A stretch of DNA of 64,000 nt from Hetaerina americana (lineage: Eukaryota; Arthropoda; Insecta; Odonata; Calopterygidae), in assembly GCA_022747635.1 (NCBI GenBank), contig JAKTNV010000165.1:124001-188000 (forward strand), written 5' to 3'. Of the stretch, positions 9,416 through 20,450 are shown in pieces (the stretch's first letter is position 1; each line of letters opens with the position of its first letter). The notes under the pieces were generated by a model. That model saw nothing but the letters and a program-made list of their open reading frames with translations. It was not told where the DNA came from and ran no database searches. The position numbers were made by a program, and so were the translations under genes.

Positions 9416-10963
9416 TCAGGAGTTTAAGGAGGCACGGGATTAGGTCCGTTTTTAGGATTGACATTAGGGAGGCATTGTCATCTACCGTAAGGATTTTAGC
9501 AACGATAGAGAGTAGGGAGGACTTCAGGGTAGATTGGGATGAGGATTCTGGAGAAAGGTTAGAGTCAAGGTTAGCGTTTGGTTGGGTGGGGAGGGGATTG
9601 GAGGCAGGGGGAGGGTTGGCGACGGCCTGAGCACGGGAGATACCAGTAAGGGGGTTGGAACGGGATTGCCAAGCGTTTTCTATGGGGGGAAAGCAGCCTC
9701 GGAGATGGTTGGAGCTGTGGGTGCAGTCACCCTGTTGCCAGAGACTAAGCCCTCTCTTTTGGCGCGTATTTTTAGCATGAGTTCTCAATGGACGATACAG
9801 CCCCTGTAATTTGCAGTATGTGCTCCACCGCAGTTTATACATTTTGCAGGCTCGTTTCTTGATTTTGTGCATTCGCGATAGTGGTGGTTGCCAGCACACT
9901 TTACGCAGCGGGGATTTAGGCCACATGTTTTATGCGTGTGGCCGTAGCGCTGGCATGACATGCACTGGGGGGGGCCTACAGGTTGCCGGTAGGGTTCGAC
10001 GCTCGTACCCAGATGTAGAAGAGAGGTCGTTTGCATAAAATCTTCGTGCCTCGAAGGATCTTGTAGGCGAACTTGAAACAATGGCAGTTCCTTTGGGGGG
10101 ATAGGAGGAAGTTCAGCAGTGGGATTTTCTGAGCGGATCACATTTCTCTCTGCCTCTTTAATGGGGGAAGGGCGTGTAGTCTTTAGCTGGACGACTTGGT
10201 CAGTAGGAAAGCCGATATCCGCTAAAGCTTCTTCGATGCTCGCCACTGGGGTGTTTGATGGGAGGCCCCGAAGAACGAAGTGGCGTTTCTTATCACACTT
10301 GAGTTGATAAGTGTAATGCTCCCAACCTTTTGATCTAAGGAGGGAGGTGGCTGCACGGAAATCAGAAACAGTTTGGCAGTTTAATCGTATTTCATTACGG
10401 ACTAGGGTGGCCACTGGAGGGAGGACACATGCCGAACGAAGGGAGTCGTATTTATCTTGCCAGTTTCGGATATCTTTAAGGTATATAGGGGGAAGTTTCA
10501 GCCGCGACTGAGGTTCGGAGGGTTCATCCTCCATCAGGGCTGGGGTTTGGTCAGCTTCCGTCTCGCTTTCGGGCGTGGACAGGGGAGTGAAACGGTTAGC
10601 GGTTGGGGTGAGGCGTACTTCGTCATTTAAGGAGGGTTTTGCCTTCCGCTTGGACACCACAGTGGTGTATTCTGAATCGGCGGGGGCAGTGCGCTTTGAA
10701 GAGCTTTGAGTGGTTGAGGCGGCAGGTATGGAGGCTGGGAATTGCACCCCATAAGTGGAAAGGATGGATTGTAAACGGGGGTCTGCCAAAGCTTTGGAGG
10801 AGATGGGGATGGATACCGTCTGAGCGGTTGATGAGGTGGCAGGAAACAGATTAAGAATGGTTTGGAGCGCAGAGTTTTGGTTAGAAGACGAAGGAGTGTC
10901 AGGGCGTAGCTTTAGCTGAGTATTTTGGTCAGCGGGAGTCGGAGTAGTAGCTTTGGGATCCAT
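9405..10963 (-). pseudogene. ORF1 (three-knuckle RNA-binding protein) of Jockey-type LINE, two lesions
   Basis: The start is chosen at the ATG 10961-10963 (MDPKATTPTPADQ); the frame is open upstream to a TTG. The N-terminal third is Ser/Thr/Pro-rich and low in complexity. A conserved middle domain (YQLKCDKKRHFVLRGLPSNT) precedes three knuckles: CMSCQRYGHTHKTC, CVKCAGNHHYREC and CINCGGAHTANYRGC. Lesion 1 is an in-frame TGA at 9785-9787, beyond which the same frame remains protein-like (ELMLKIRAKREG) and probably reflects CGA to TGA. Lesion 2 is a probable one-base loss in a six-base C run (G run 9684-9689 on plus), after which the neighbouring frame continues to the stop at 9405. That C-terminal end (SLLSIVAKILTVDDNASL) overlaps the ORF2 start by 11 bases. 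Confidence 0.88.
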
Positions 10964-12102
10964 TTTGGTGGATTCCGGCCCGGGAGGGCCCAAGGTAAAA
11001 TTTAAAAGTTGTTTAAAGGGCGATTTTGTAGCATATAATACGCTATAGAGACCGGAGATTTCAACGGGCGCACCTACCTGTTGATCGCTCTGGAGATTTC
11101 AACGGGGGGGCTTTGAGAGTAGTTCGGGTGGCCGACACTCGTGTCGCCACCCGCAACGTCTTTTAAGGAAAGGGCCGTAACTCGAGAACGGTAAGAGATA
11201 GCTCAAATCTGAGAAAAGATTTGAGTCCGAATTGGGGGGGAGGGTGGATCATACGCCCCCGCTACCGATTGGGACCCTAATGGAGGGGGTAGGTTGCGTT
11301 TCAGAAACGTCTTAGGAAAATGGAAAAACTGGTTTAACTGCGTAGTACGTGGCTTGGCTCAACAGATGGCGCCACCGACAACGTCTTAAACGAAATATGG
11401 CCTCTATCTCCTTAACCGTTGGACTTAGAGCAAAACGGACAAAAGATTTGAGTTCAAAATGGGGGAAAGGGGGACTAACAAAACTTTCCACCCAAAGAGA
11501 CCAATTTGAAGCGGGGGGGGGTTTTAGATAAAGGAAAAATAATATGAGTAAGCACTATGTAGTACTATGTATCAAGGTTGGGGGAGAGTAAGATTGGGTT
11601 TGTGTTGGTAGTGGTGTGTGAGGCGACTTGAGCCGACCTAATGGAGGGGAGAGGAAAGTAGGGGGACGCCAAAGACACCCCTGCCGATCCGCAAAGCGGG
11701 CACAGCAGGTCCGTGCCAAGTCGCCTTCCCGCCCTAGCACTAAGAAGTGGACCCGCCCGGGTCCCAATGGAGTGCAATGGGAGTAAACTCCATTCCAGAG
11801 GTAACCGGACGAGATGACCTAAAGGGGACACAGCACGAGCGCCTCCGGAGGGTGAGAAGGAGGGACAAGTTAGCCTCCCCCCACCGGAGCTACGGCTGAG
11901 AAGGACTCAAGTCGCCTATGTGTAAGTGTGTGTAAGTGTAACTATGGCTATGGCTGAGTTGACGCAAGCGTGCAGACTCGATGGAAGTTTTGACTGGCCA
12001 ACACCAGAAGGTTTTGCAGCGTCGATGGCAGCGGCCTCGTGGACTGGCTGAAGAGCTCCAGCACGGAACGATGTTCTCTCGACGAGATTAGGCAGCAGAA
12101 TG
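10964..12102 (-). promoter_or_regulatory. 5' UTR of Jockey-type LINE, presumed internal promoter
   Basis: A 1.1 kb leader without a convincing ORF. GAGATTTCAACGGG occurs twice (about 11056 and 11093). Two diverged repeat units follow, about 11130-11330 and 11345-11530. Each contains a CAACGTCTT element and an AAAAGATTTGAGT element followed by a G-rich tract. LINEs of this group use a promoter inside the element 5' end. No specific promoter motif is certain here. Confidence 0.5.
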
Positions 12103-12113
12103 AACCAGCGTAA
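12103..12113. repeat. Target-site duplication, right copy (AACCAGCGTAA)
   Basis: Identical to 6596-6606. The downstream frame (NQRNINNEHYKYNRN) continues the gypsy integrase codon phase exactly. Confidence 0.88.
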
Positions 12114-12582
12114 CATAAACAATGAGCATTATAAATACAATAGGAACTTACGGTTGCCGCCTATTCTTAACATGCAACTCGTGTTGCTGCGCAACTTGGT
12201 ACTTACGCCCAGGTAGTCAAAAAAGGTTACTTCGAAGTGGGTTGGCCCCTATAAGGTAGTCAAAGTTAGAAGTAAGGCGACCTGTGACATTGAGAATATC
12301 CGGGACGGGAGGATTCTGACAGCGCACCACAGGAATTTGCTTCCACAACCACCAGAACCCGAACCGCCACCTAATTACGCACAAGCAGGACGCGTGATTG
12401 ACGAGTTCGAGACTGAGCAAGGCGCCCAGACCAACCATAATCAAGTCCACATTCCGCAGCCAGATAAAATCACCAATGGTTCACCAACCGAACCTCTTCA
12501 AGGGCAAAATCTCCAAAATCATCCTCCATCGTCAGGAAAAGTTTATGACTTGCGGCCCCTGCCCGGGAGGATACGCTCTTAA
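12103..12582 (+). pseudogene. Integrase C-terminal domain and pol end of gypsy copy A
   Basis: Continues the integrase frame across the LINE insertion. After one in-frame TAG at 12214-12216 comes KWVGPYKVVKVRSK, the GPY/F-type motif of gypsy integrase tails, then DGRILTAHHRNLLPQ and a proline-rich tail ending at 12582. From the GPY/F motif onward the frame is open, which supports one pol polypeptide before the LINE landed. Confidence 0.88.
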
Positions 12583-13442
12583 TTCACCCTACTTCCCTCC
12601 CTTGTATCTGCCTATTAGGTATGGCCCGAGTAATAGCAGTAAGACAATTGCTACGGAGAAAGAAGGTAGCAAGGAAGATCAAAGAATTGTTTGGCGAGAC
12701 ACCTCCAATCTACGACCGCCTTCCGGCGGCCGCTGGCCACTCCTGGTGGCATGAAAGCCCACCTCTTTCGCCTCCAGCCCAGGCCGATTGACCACCGCCC
12801 ACACCGGGTCGCTTCCCTTCTCCCGTGCGACAACACCTGGGTGGCGGTGATGAGTATTGGAGTGCCTTCCGGTATCTACAGCATGGGGAAGGGCAACGCA
12901 GCCAGCCAATGTATTCCGCAGGAGATGGAGAGGGTCTAGCTCCAGCGTCACCAACCCAGGGAAGAAACTACTCCTGGTGGATGAAACCCCACCGTTTTCG
13001 CCTCCAGCCCAGGCGGATGGACCGCCACCCACGCCGGGTCGCAGTCTCTCAACACCGGAGATCCCGCCCAACGAAGAGAGAGGAGGGGATTCCTCTCCTG
13101 CCTCCTCACCCTTCGACGGACAAAGCAGTCCACCAACCGCTGTCGTGGAAGCCGGTGAATACTCCACAAACTCCAACTTGCCCCCCTCCCCATTGTGTTC
13201 AAAACTGCAGTTTCAAATTTAACATTGGAAGATTCAGCGCCTCGTCCCCCAGCCGGAATTGAAAAAAGGAGGGAATACCCCCCGTCGCGGAAAGAGCATA
13301 AGCGTAGGCGACGTATTCTCAATAAAAGACGGAAAAGACAATTAATCCAACAAAATAGAGGAGATCGCGAGATCGCCATGTGAGCTCTGCGACCGCATTA
13401 ACTATATATTCTAATCTAACCTTTAATTTACTCCTTATAGAA
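12583..13442 (+). other. Proline-rich spacer between pol and env, no certain gene
   Basis: No single frame spans it. Several overlapping frames are Pro/Ser-rich (12857-13222 contains SPPAQADGPPPTPGR), and a short Arg/Lys-rich frame at 13195-13383 contains HKRRRRILNKRRKR. In env-bearing gypsy elements this interval can hold splice sites or the end of pol. I cannot identify either, and a small basic accessory protein is only a guess. Confidence 0.4.
12738..13048 (+). repeat. Internal direct repeat of about 80 bp
   Basis: 12738-12817 and 12969-13048 are similar (CTCCTGGTGG, TTTCGCCTCCAGCCCAGGC and CCGGGTCGC shared in order), offset 231 bases. Both can be read as a PP-SPPAQAD-PPPTPGR peptide, the first with a stop. 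Confidence 0.7.
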
Positions 13443-15165
13443 ACCATGGACCTCCTTACCGTACAGAATGTGTGTCTAGTGACAATAGGACTGTTGAGTG
13501 GAGCAAACACCTCTGGTCTGCTTTTCGTCCCGAAAGGACAATTGTACTTCATAGTGAGTGAATGGATAGTGAACATAGACCTTCACATACCTCAGCTAAC
13601 AGCTGCAGTGGACATAGTTAAACGACAGAACACCCAATTCCATGAGATTAATTTAAAATTAACAGCACAACCAAACGCGAGCATGTTTTTTCACTTTGCT
13701 AACATCTCTTTTCTAATATGATTTGCTATATCTAACAAAGTGTACGGTTCAACTTAAACAATTTGGAAAGGCAATTAGAAATGTTAATTGGAGCCACCGA
13801 AGCAACTCGTAAGGGCAGAGGATTGTTTGACGTGGTCGGTTACGGACTGCATTACTTTACAGGCACGGCGACCGACCATCAGATACAAACATTAGATAAG
13901 AAAATAGAAGGGTTATCCATTCGCACCGAGCATGCCCTAAATGCGCGATATACATTTCTGTCCAACGCATCCAATACACTTAAAAGACATGATTTCTTCG
14001 ACAGGGAAAGCCCTAGAACTCATGCAAAAAAAATATATAGAAAAGAGTATCAAAGCATATACTGAGACTATAGCTTCAACAAAATACGCTTTTAAAGTCT
14101 TCAGCTACAGCCATACCGCTTTTATTGCCCTCACTCGCCACATCGCTGAACTGCAACATGAGATAGACCTTGTCAAGGCTAAAGTGCGACTCGCCGAGGC
14201 TGGGAAGTTCATTCCTTCCCTACTCCCTCCCAGCCAGTTCCAGGGTATCCTGAAAAGTATTTCCGGAGCGCTGCTGCCCGATTGGTCACTCCCCCGCGAT
14301 CTGGACCACAAAATCGCGATCATGTACGACATTGCTAGCGTGAGAGTGATCCGGCGGATGGGCGACATCAAATTACTCATAATACTGCCGTTGACGCAAA
14401 AGGGAATGAGTTTCAAGGTGTTGCGAGCGCTACCTTTCCCGACCACCGATGGTGGGAATAAATCTGTCCTCATACAGCCTGACTCGCCTTATCTGGCCGT
14501 CTCAACGGAACAGAGCAACTTTGTTCTCTTACCCTACGACTACTCACAGCAATGTAGAACTGAAAGCATGATCTTGTGTCCTCAGGCTTACCCAATACTA
14601 ACTCCAAACTCCCGCTCCTGTAACATTGCCGTTTTTCTCCGGAAAACAAAACTCATAAAGCAGAACTGCCAGATAGGAATAGCTCAGTCTCCATTTGCAA
14701 TGTTTATAAAGGGCGAAACGCCTGGAAAGTGGCGCTTTAGCCTCAGTAGCGTCACCGAATTAACTATCGACTGCCCTCAAAAATACTCCAAGTTATCCAT
14801 CAGTAAGCAAGGCACCCTAACTCTTGCATCTGGGTGTTCGACCAGCGATGGAGTAAATTACATACCCGCCTTAACTGAATCCCAAAGTGTAAGAACTTCC
14901 TTGCAAACAAATATTTCCACTGCCAATGATAAATGAAAGTGTTATTGATGACCGATACCTGAACCTGGCAAGTAACGACGCCAACCTTGAGCACTTCTTA
15001 AAGTCGATCGCAAAATATAATACTCATGACGTACCCACCGTATCCCTGTCCGATATAGAAAGAAACGTTAATTCCCTGTCCCCCCTGGGTTTGGACATAA
15101 AGCGCGCTCATTATGTAGGAATCTCGTCTTTTGTGGTGCTCTTGAGCTCTACCGGATACGCTGCA
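13443..15165 (+). pseudogene. env: Envelope-like (F-type) gene of gypsy copy A, broken
   Basis: Relic of an endogenous retroviral envelope. The first frame (ATG 13443-13445) opens with a hydrophobic signal-like segment and ends at 13721. A second frame has a basic cleavage-type site (RKGR) followed by a GLFDVVG segment, resembling the fusion-peptide start of baculovirus F and errantivirus Env proteins. A third frame (13941-14936) holds the cysteine-containing ectodomain. The last piece, 14926 onward, has a hydrophobic stretch near residues 63-78 that looks like the membrane anchor. At least three frame changes make it non-functional. Its 3' end is fused to gag of copy B. Confidence 0.75.
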
Positions 15166-15414
15166 AAATGCTTTTCCTGTGGGTGCGCGGGCCACATAGC
15201 TCGCGATTGTAGCTCTAAAACTCGAGCTTGTTTTAACTGCGGAGCAAGGAGACATATTTCCCGAGACTGTCCCCCGCTATGCATCGGAATATGTAAGGAA
15301 GTTGGCCACCTTCCAATTAATTGTCCAGAGCGCTCAAACCGAATGGCCACGGGAAACGGGATGACCGCGACCAGCGGGTTGGGGAAGACCTCATCCTATC
15401 CATCACTCCAGTGA
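15166..15414 (+). pseudogene. Gag nucleocapsid of copy B, fused in frame to env of copy A
   Basis: Two intact CCHC knuckles, CFSCGCAGHIARDC and CFNCGARRHISRDC, then a degenerate third CIGICKEVGHLPINC, in the same order as copy A nucleocapsid. The open frame starts upstream at 14926 within envelope sequence. The switch from envelope anchor to nucleocapsid falls near 15157-15168 without a stop. The fusion is most simply a deletion or recombination between tandem or nested gypsy copies. Confidence 0.8.
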
Positions 15415-15878
15415 AAGGAATGACGATTAGCGTGCAGATTATAGGAAAATTACGTCACTACGTTGTAGACACAGGCGCGGCGGTCACGATACTTCACGAA
15501 AGAGTGTTCCTTTTAGATACATTAGGTATTGCCCCGTACGACCGCGCGTGAGTGAGAAGCGCCTCAGGTCATGTATTGATGACAAACGGTAAGAGTCGCG
15601 TACCTCTCTGTATAGACAATCGTGTTTACCCTCATGATGCTTTAGTAATAAATCTAGGGGACACACTCAATGAAGGCATATTTGGCTTGGATTTTATGAA
15701 AAAGTATCGTAGCTTGATTTATTTTGAGAACAAGACCATTAAATTTGAACCTGACCACATGATGTCTTTAGAATCTGTATGCAGTAAAGGTGAGGAAGTA
15801 GATTTCATTTCGTGCGAGAATCCCCCATTAGTACCCTGCGAAGAGGTCGACACAGTGCAACACTGTTTCATAAACTGA
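15400..15878 (+). pseudogene. Aspartic protease of gypsy copy B
   Basis: Retropepsin with an intact catalytic loop, HYVVDTGAAVTIL, followed by an in-frame TGA at 15549-15551, then SASGHVLMTNGKSRVPL and GIFGLDFMKKY. The same frame runs to 15878. The single stop aside, this is the best protease of the three copies. Sequence between the loop and the stop is shorter than in copy A. Confidence 0.8.
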
Positions 15879-16548
15879 ATGACTCGTGGAGAATAGCGAT
15901 GGGACGGGTTCAAGGAGTTCCCATTAGTCCGGCTACTTTTACGATGAGGAAAATGTGCTATAGAAAGTTGACCCATCGAAGATTGAACCAAATTTTATAA
16001 TATGTGCACCCAAAAATATGCGGAAATTCATTTTGACTCGTTGCCAGAATAATCCCCTATCAGGAATCATCGCGGAATCAAGAAAATGGTGAAAATCGTC
16101 CAGCGACACTTCAGCTGGAAAGGCTGTTATTCGGACACCCTCCAGTACGTTCAGCATTGCATCGAATGCCAAAAGAGCAAATTACGCGTGAATAATATTC
16201 CATTACAGCCACTGGTTGAAGCCGCCTACCCAATTTAGAAATTAGTTTTGGATATTGTTGGACCACTACCCCTATCCCTCCGAGTTAACCGTTATCATTT
16301 AACTCGCCAAGATTATTTCACAAGATATCATGAAGCCTTTACGATTCCAGATCAATCGGCCAAAACAGTAGCAGGATTTTTTTTTTCGAGCACATAATTT
16401 GCCGTCACGGTGTGCTTAAATTTTTACTGGCAGACAGAGATGCAAACTTAACTTCGGAACTAATGAAAAACGTTTGCAGGGAACTGAAAATAAAATCTAT
16501 CTTCACTTTTCTCCATATATCCCCGCCTCAAATGGTCGTCTAGGGCAT
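15879..16548 (+). pseudogene. RT remnant and integrase fragment of gypsy copy B
   Basis: About 130 bases (15879-16005) hold a weak RT remnant (RVQGVPISPATF-like, compare FGLSNAPSTF in copy A). From about 16005 integrase sequence is recognisable in shifting frames: IVQRHFSWKGCYSDTLQYVQ, HCIECQKSK (CX2C of the finger), LVLDIVGPLPL with the first catalytic Asp, then decayed sequence to PASNGRL at about 16535. The Glu of the triad is lost at the junction with the LINE. Confidence 0.72.
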
Positions 16549-18915
16549 GCATAATTACGAAACTTCTCTCTCCTACTGACAATAAAACCCCTATTATTAT
16601 CATAACCAATGACCTTATACCAGCCCTTCTTCAACTTGTAAATGGTGCCTAATTTAAAAATAAACAACCACTTCCTTAAAACTCTATTAGTGAATAAATT
16701 ATATAAAAAACAAAAAACAAAAGCTGGAAAAACCACTACAACAAAAAGGCGAACCATTCATAAGCTCCTATTTATCAAAAATATCGCAATTCACTCGCCG
16801 CCTTTCCCTACCCACTTCCATCATCACCCCAACTCCTCCGATATCCTGGATGTACTTCTTTTATCCGCAGATATCGCATTCCAAATCCTTAACCTTGATA
16901 ACTCAGCCTCGGACCTCTGCCCCATATTTTACTGCGTTCCTACCCTCCTTCATACAACCAGAACCATCTATAAGAGTTAACTGGAAACTATTTAAAGAAA
17001 ACTGCTTAACCATTAACCTTGTCCCATCTCCTGCTAGCACTCCAGACAGCATAGAGAAAGCTGCTCAAGATTTAACAAGCACCTTAACCAAAATCATTCA
17101 TCGCTCTTGCTACCCTCCTTCTCCGGCCTCCATCGCTGGTGCCACACTACCTCACGATATTTTGCGCCTTATCTTACTTAGAAACAAGGCCAGAGCCCTC
17201 TGGCAACGCACTAATCTCCGCCAAGATAAAATCGGCTTCTGTGCACTTTGAAACCTTGTAACATCCAAAACTAGAAAACATTGGGAAAAAACTTGGCATG
17301 AGAAAATAAGTTCACTCTCACATAAGGATAATTCGGTATGGACCCTAGCCCACTGTCCGCAAAGGAAAAAGGTACCCACCCCGCCAATACCACATAATGG
17401 GAGAGCACTATACGATGACAGCAACAAAGCAAATACCTCTGCCGACTCCTTCGAATGCATTTTTAAAACAATAATACATCCTTGTTGGATTCAGAAGCGT
17501 TGATCAGTGTCTATGGCCTGTCACTTTGCCCATTCCACATATTCCTGGAAATTACTCCTCAAGGACTTTACTCCATTATGTCCCACTCCAAAACAAAGTC
17601 ATCACCGCGACCCGATCAAATCTCCTACCTTCACCTGAAAAACCTTCCTAAATCTTTTATCAAACACCTACTCTCTATCCTCAATGCCTGTCTTTCCCAA
17701 TCGTACTTCCCAAAGGCATTGAAAATAGCTAAGGTAATACTCCTTCCAACACCCGATAAAAATCCTTCTTATATCCTGAACTATAGACCCAGTGGCCTGC
17801 TCCCCTGCATGGGCAAACTTCTAGAAATATGCATCTTAAACAGGCTACAAGAAGAAATCTCGGCCCTAGACTTGATCAGACCTGAGCAAACTGGCTTCCG
17901 CCGTTGCCATTCCATGACTCAGCAAATAACAAGATTGGTTGAACTGATCACTTTCAGCTTCCACATCCACAAGCACACCTAAGTAGTCTTCCTTGATCTC
18001 TAAAGAGCTTTTGACAAGTTCTGGCGAACTGGTTTAATACATAAACTGCTTAAAACCGACATATCAGTATATCTAATTAAGACCATCCCCTCCTTTCTTT
18101 CAAACCGCACATTCTTTTTAGCCCTTACCAATGCCAAATCAACTACCCGGTCCATATCCGCAGGCTTTCCTCAAGGATCAATTTTGTCACTCGTCCTATT
18201 CAACCTCTACATTAAAGACCTCCCCTCCGACCCAAAAGCTACCGCTATGAGGATGACTCAGCTAGAGCGTCAACTTTCTTTGACCCAAATCATGCCGCAA
18301 AAAATGTCCAAGAACAACTTAAGAGCATAGCAGAGTGGATGACCAATTGGAAACTAACCATTAAAACCACAAAATGGGTAAATGTAAACAACGCCAGAAA
18401 ATGTAAGAATCCTCACATCACTCCTATCCACTATGGCAAGGAAATAATCCCCCAGGCATCATCGGCTAAATTTCTTGGTGTACAAATGGACAGTAAACTC
18501 ACTTGTCAAGCACACACTCAATATGCACTCAACAAGGCCAATTCAGCCGCTTTCTTATCCTATCCCCTCATAAAAGGCACCATTCCCCTCCGTCTTTTCA
18601 CCAAGGTACTGTTATTTAAATCTCTGATACCACCTATCTGAAGGCTACCCAGCCTGGTGTTCAATAGCCGCAACCAAATTGAAGAAAATGACACGCTTCC
18701 AAAATAATAGTCTACGAACCCTTGCCTACGACGCCTGGTTGGTAAGAAACTCAGATATTCACACTGATCAAAAAATACCGGACCTTCCAACATATCTAAG
18801 CGACCTAGCCACGTCATTTCAACAAGCAATAGGAAATACTGGCAACCCATTATTAGAAACTTTATGAGATTACCCTGATAATCCCCATATCAGATACAAT
18901 TGTGCTAAAGCAAGC
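16549..18915 (+). pseudogene. Endonuclease-deleted Jockey-type LINE, ORF2 remnant
   Basis: Broken ORF2 related to the intact Jockey ORF2 at 6728-9415. It lacks about 130 endonuclease residues, including the regions of QETK and GGDFNAKH. After the gap HSPPFPTHFHHHP and DILDVLLLSADIAF align with that protein. RT frames follow: SSPRPDQISYLHL, LNYRPSGLLPCMGKLLE, RPEQTGFRR. The catalytic motif, in a shifted frame, reads YEDD instead of YADD. ORFs at 17482-17982 and 18339-18641 are pieces of it. The same deletion is present in the four array copies, so this is a shared derivative. Right end approximate. Confidence 0.85.
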
Positions 18916-19799
18916 ATAAATGGGCTGTCATAATCTCCAAATATAATACTGTCACAAACTGCAATAAAATATACTCACTAGCTTAACTTCGCCCATAAAC
19001 CACTTATATCCTACGACCATTGATCAGCATAGCTGGATATTGGTATAACAAGCACCTAACGGCACAGTCCATAAGCATCGATTGGTCGGTCAGTAGCAGG
19101 ACCCCCATTCTTCTTTCGCATCAACAACGACCAAGGAAAAAACGTGGAAAAAGTGAAAGAAAATTTTTACGATTTAATCAGCATAATCAAAATATTCAGA
19201 GAGAAAACGATTGAAGATGTATGGCATGTCGCACTTGGCTCATTCTAATTAAATTATTTTTATATAGAATGTTTTGTGTATTAAAAGCGAGAGAAACAGC
19301 AACATTTCTTCATAATTTTTGAATTTTGAAATACAAACAAAGCGGCAAATGAAAGTTGCTCAGGATCAGTCACACGCAAATGAAGTTATCGACGATTTAT
19401 AATTATTAATTCATGTTGAAAAACAGGATGACGAAACAACATGGCGATTAAAATGATATGACGTGGAAACAGAAGGCATGATTTATGAATTCTTTTAACC
19501 ATATTTTTAAAACACACGAAAATCTCCTCCTGTTCATAAAATCACATGTCTGTTCTTAGCGGCTGTGACATGCTTGGAAATGGCACCTCGCTTCTTTTCC
19601 ATTCTTTTTGCTTGTTCCATCCCTTTTGGCACAACAAACTGCACACATCCTACAAAGCTTTTCCTTCTTCTCTGTAGGTGGAATATACCTGGGAAATTGT
19701 AACTTACATAGAGGATCAAGGATTTGGTTCTACTGAAGGCCTTCCCCCCTCACATGTTATATCATATGCAATGTACCCCTCAGTTACATCTTCAACTAC
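18916..19799. other. AT-rich interval, nothing recognised
   Basis: No ORF with family signals. Short open frames (19020-19214, 19534-19719) have no visible motif. It may include the 3' UTR of the preceding LINE. Confidence 0.5.
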
Positions 19800-20450
19800 T
19801 TTGATATATTTTCTACGCTTAGATTGGTACTCCAGTCAATTCAAGCAGAGTTTATCATCAGAACAAATTAAAAGACAACTATCTCAGCAGCTGGTAATCT
19901 TGTCGTGATTGTAATTAGGTGTTTTCCAGAATTTAAAAGGGATATGTTTCATAAAAGATATCCCCAGTCCATTCTTTCCATGTGTGGCGTAAATAGGAAG
20001 AAGTTCAAATACACATAAATAACCTTAAAATAGTCAATGAGACAGTTCACCTCAAAGAGGAGATGTATTCTTCCAAACAGTGCAATACAACTTTTGGCTA
20101 CGGTAGATCCTTTAATGTCACCCATTAATTCACAATGCAATCAAATAGTTTGTGCGTTCTGAATCTGAGAATGAATACTATATAGCCTTAATGAACGTGT
20201 ATTGTGTATTTCTGAAGGTAAGCACAGTATGCTCAAAGGCATTAGCGATAAGTGAAATTTAAAATGTGACAGAACAATCTAATACATTACTTGAGAATTA
20301 AGTTTGTTTGGTTTGAACATTTGGTGACGACGTCACCATGGCAATAGTAACAAAGAAGTGAAGAACGAAAGGTGTCAAATTGGAGTTCGGATCCAGTCTT
20401 ATTTCATTAATGAAATACAGTATGCTCTTTAGAGTTATTTGCTCTTAATA
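19800..20450 (+). repeat. Diverged copy of the array spacer
   Basis: Collinear but diverged match, with gaps, to the end of the tandem units (about 42180-42620). Shared blocks include CAGTCAATTCAAGCAGAG, ATCTCAGCAGC, GTAATTAGGTGTT, GTCCATTCTTTCCA, ATTTGGTGACG and CAGTATGCTCT/AAGTATGCTCT. Function unknown; it shows the spacer is itself an older dispersed repeat. Confidence 0.72.

Larger units (their letters stand above)
6607..12102 (-). mobile_element. Full-length Jockey-type non-LTR retrotransposon inserted in gypsy integrase
   Basis: A 5,496-bp LINE with both ends defined by an 11-bp target-site duplication. On the minus strand it has a 1.1 kb 5' leader starting CATTCTGCTGCC, ORF1 with three zinc knuckles, ORF2 with endonuclease and RT, and a 121-bp 3' end. 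There is no poly(A): the 3' terminus is a TTCG-rich stretch (CCGTTCGTTTCGGTTCGC). RNase H is absent, as in Jockey elements. ORF2 is intact and ORF1 has two lesions, so this is a relatively young insertion and clearly later than gypsy copy A. Confidence 0.93.
2180..15165 (+). mobile_element. Gypsy-type LTR retrotransposon with envelope (copy A), interrupted by a LINE
   Basis: Order on the plus strand: LTR remnant, PBS, gag with CCHC knuckles, aspartic protease, RT, integrase, proline-rich spacer, envelope. The RNase H domain is deleted. Integrase is split at 6606/12103 by the 5.5 kb minus-strand LINE. No 3' LTR is found, because the envelope 3' end is joined directly to gag of copy B near 15165. 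Insect errantiviruses share the gag-pol-env order and an F-type envelope. The classical Drosophila ones lack CCHC knuckles in gag, which this lineage has. The copy is dead: frameshifts or stops occur in every gene. Confidence 0.85.
15166..16548 (+). mobile_element. Gypsy-type element copy B, internally deleted fragment
   Basis: Starts abruptly in the gag nucleocapsid, continues through protease, skips nearly all of RT and RNase H, and ends in the integrase core just after a PASNGRL motif, where LINE sequence begins (16549). It is the same family as copies A and C by protease and integrase similarity. No LTRs are present. Confidence 0.8.

Noticed and set aside
12679..13379. Minus-strand frames of 143-165 codons
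   Set aside because: Antisense to the Pro-rich spacer, with no domain and repeated-sequence composition.
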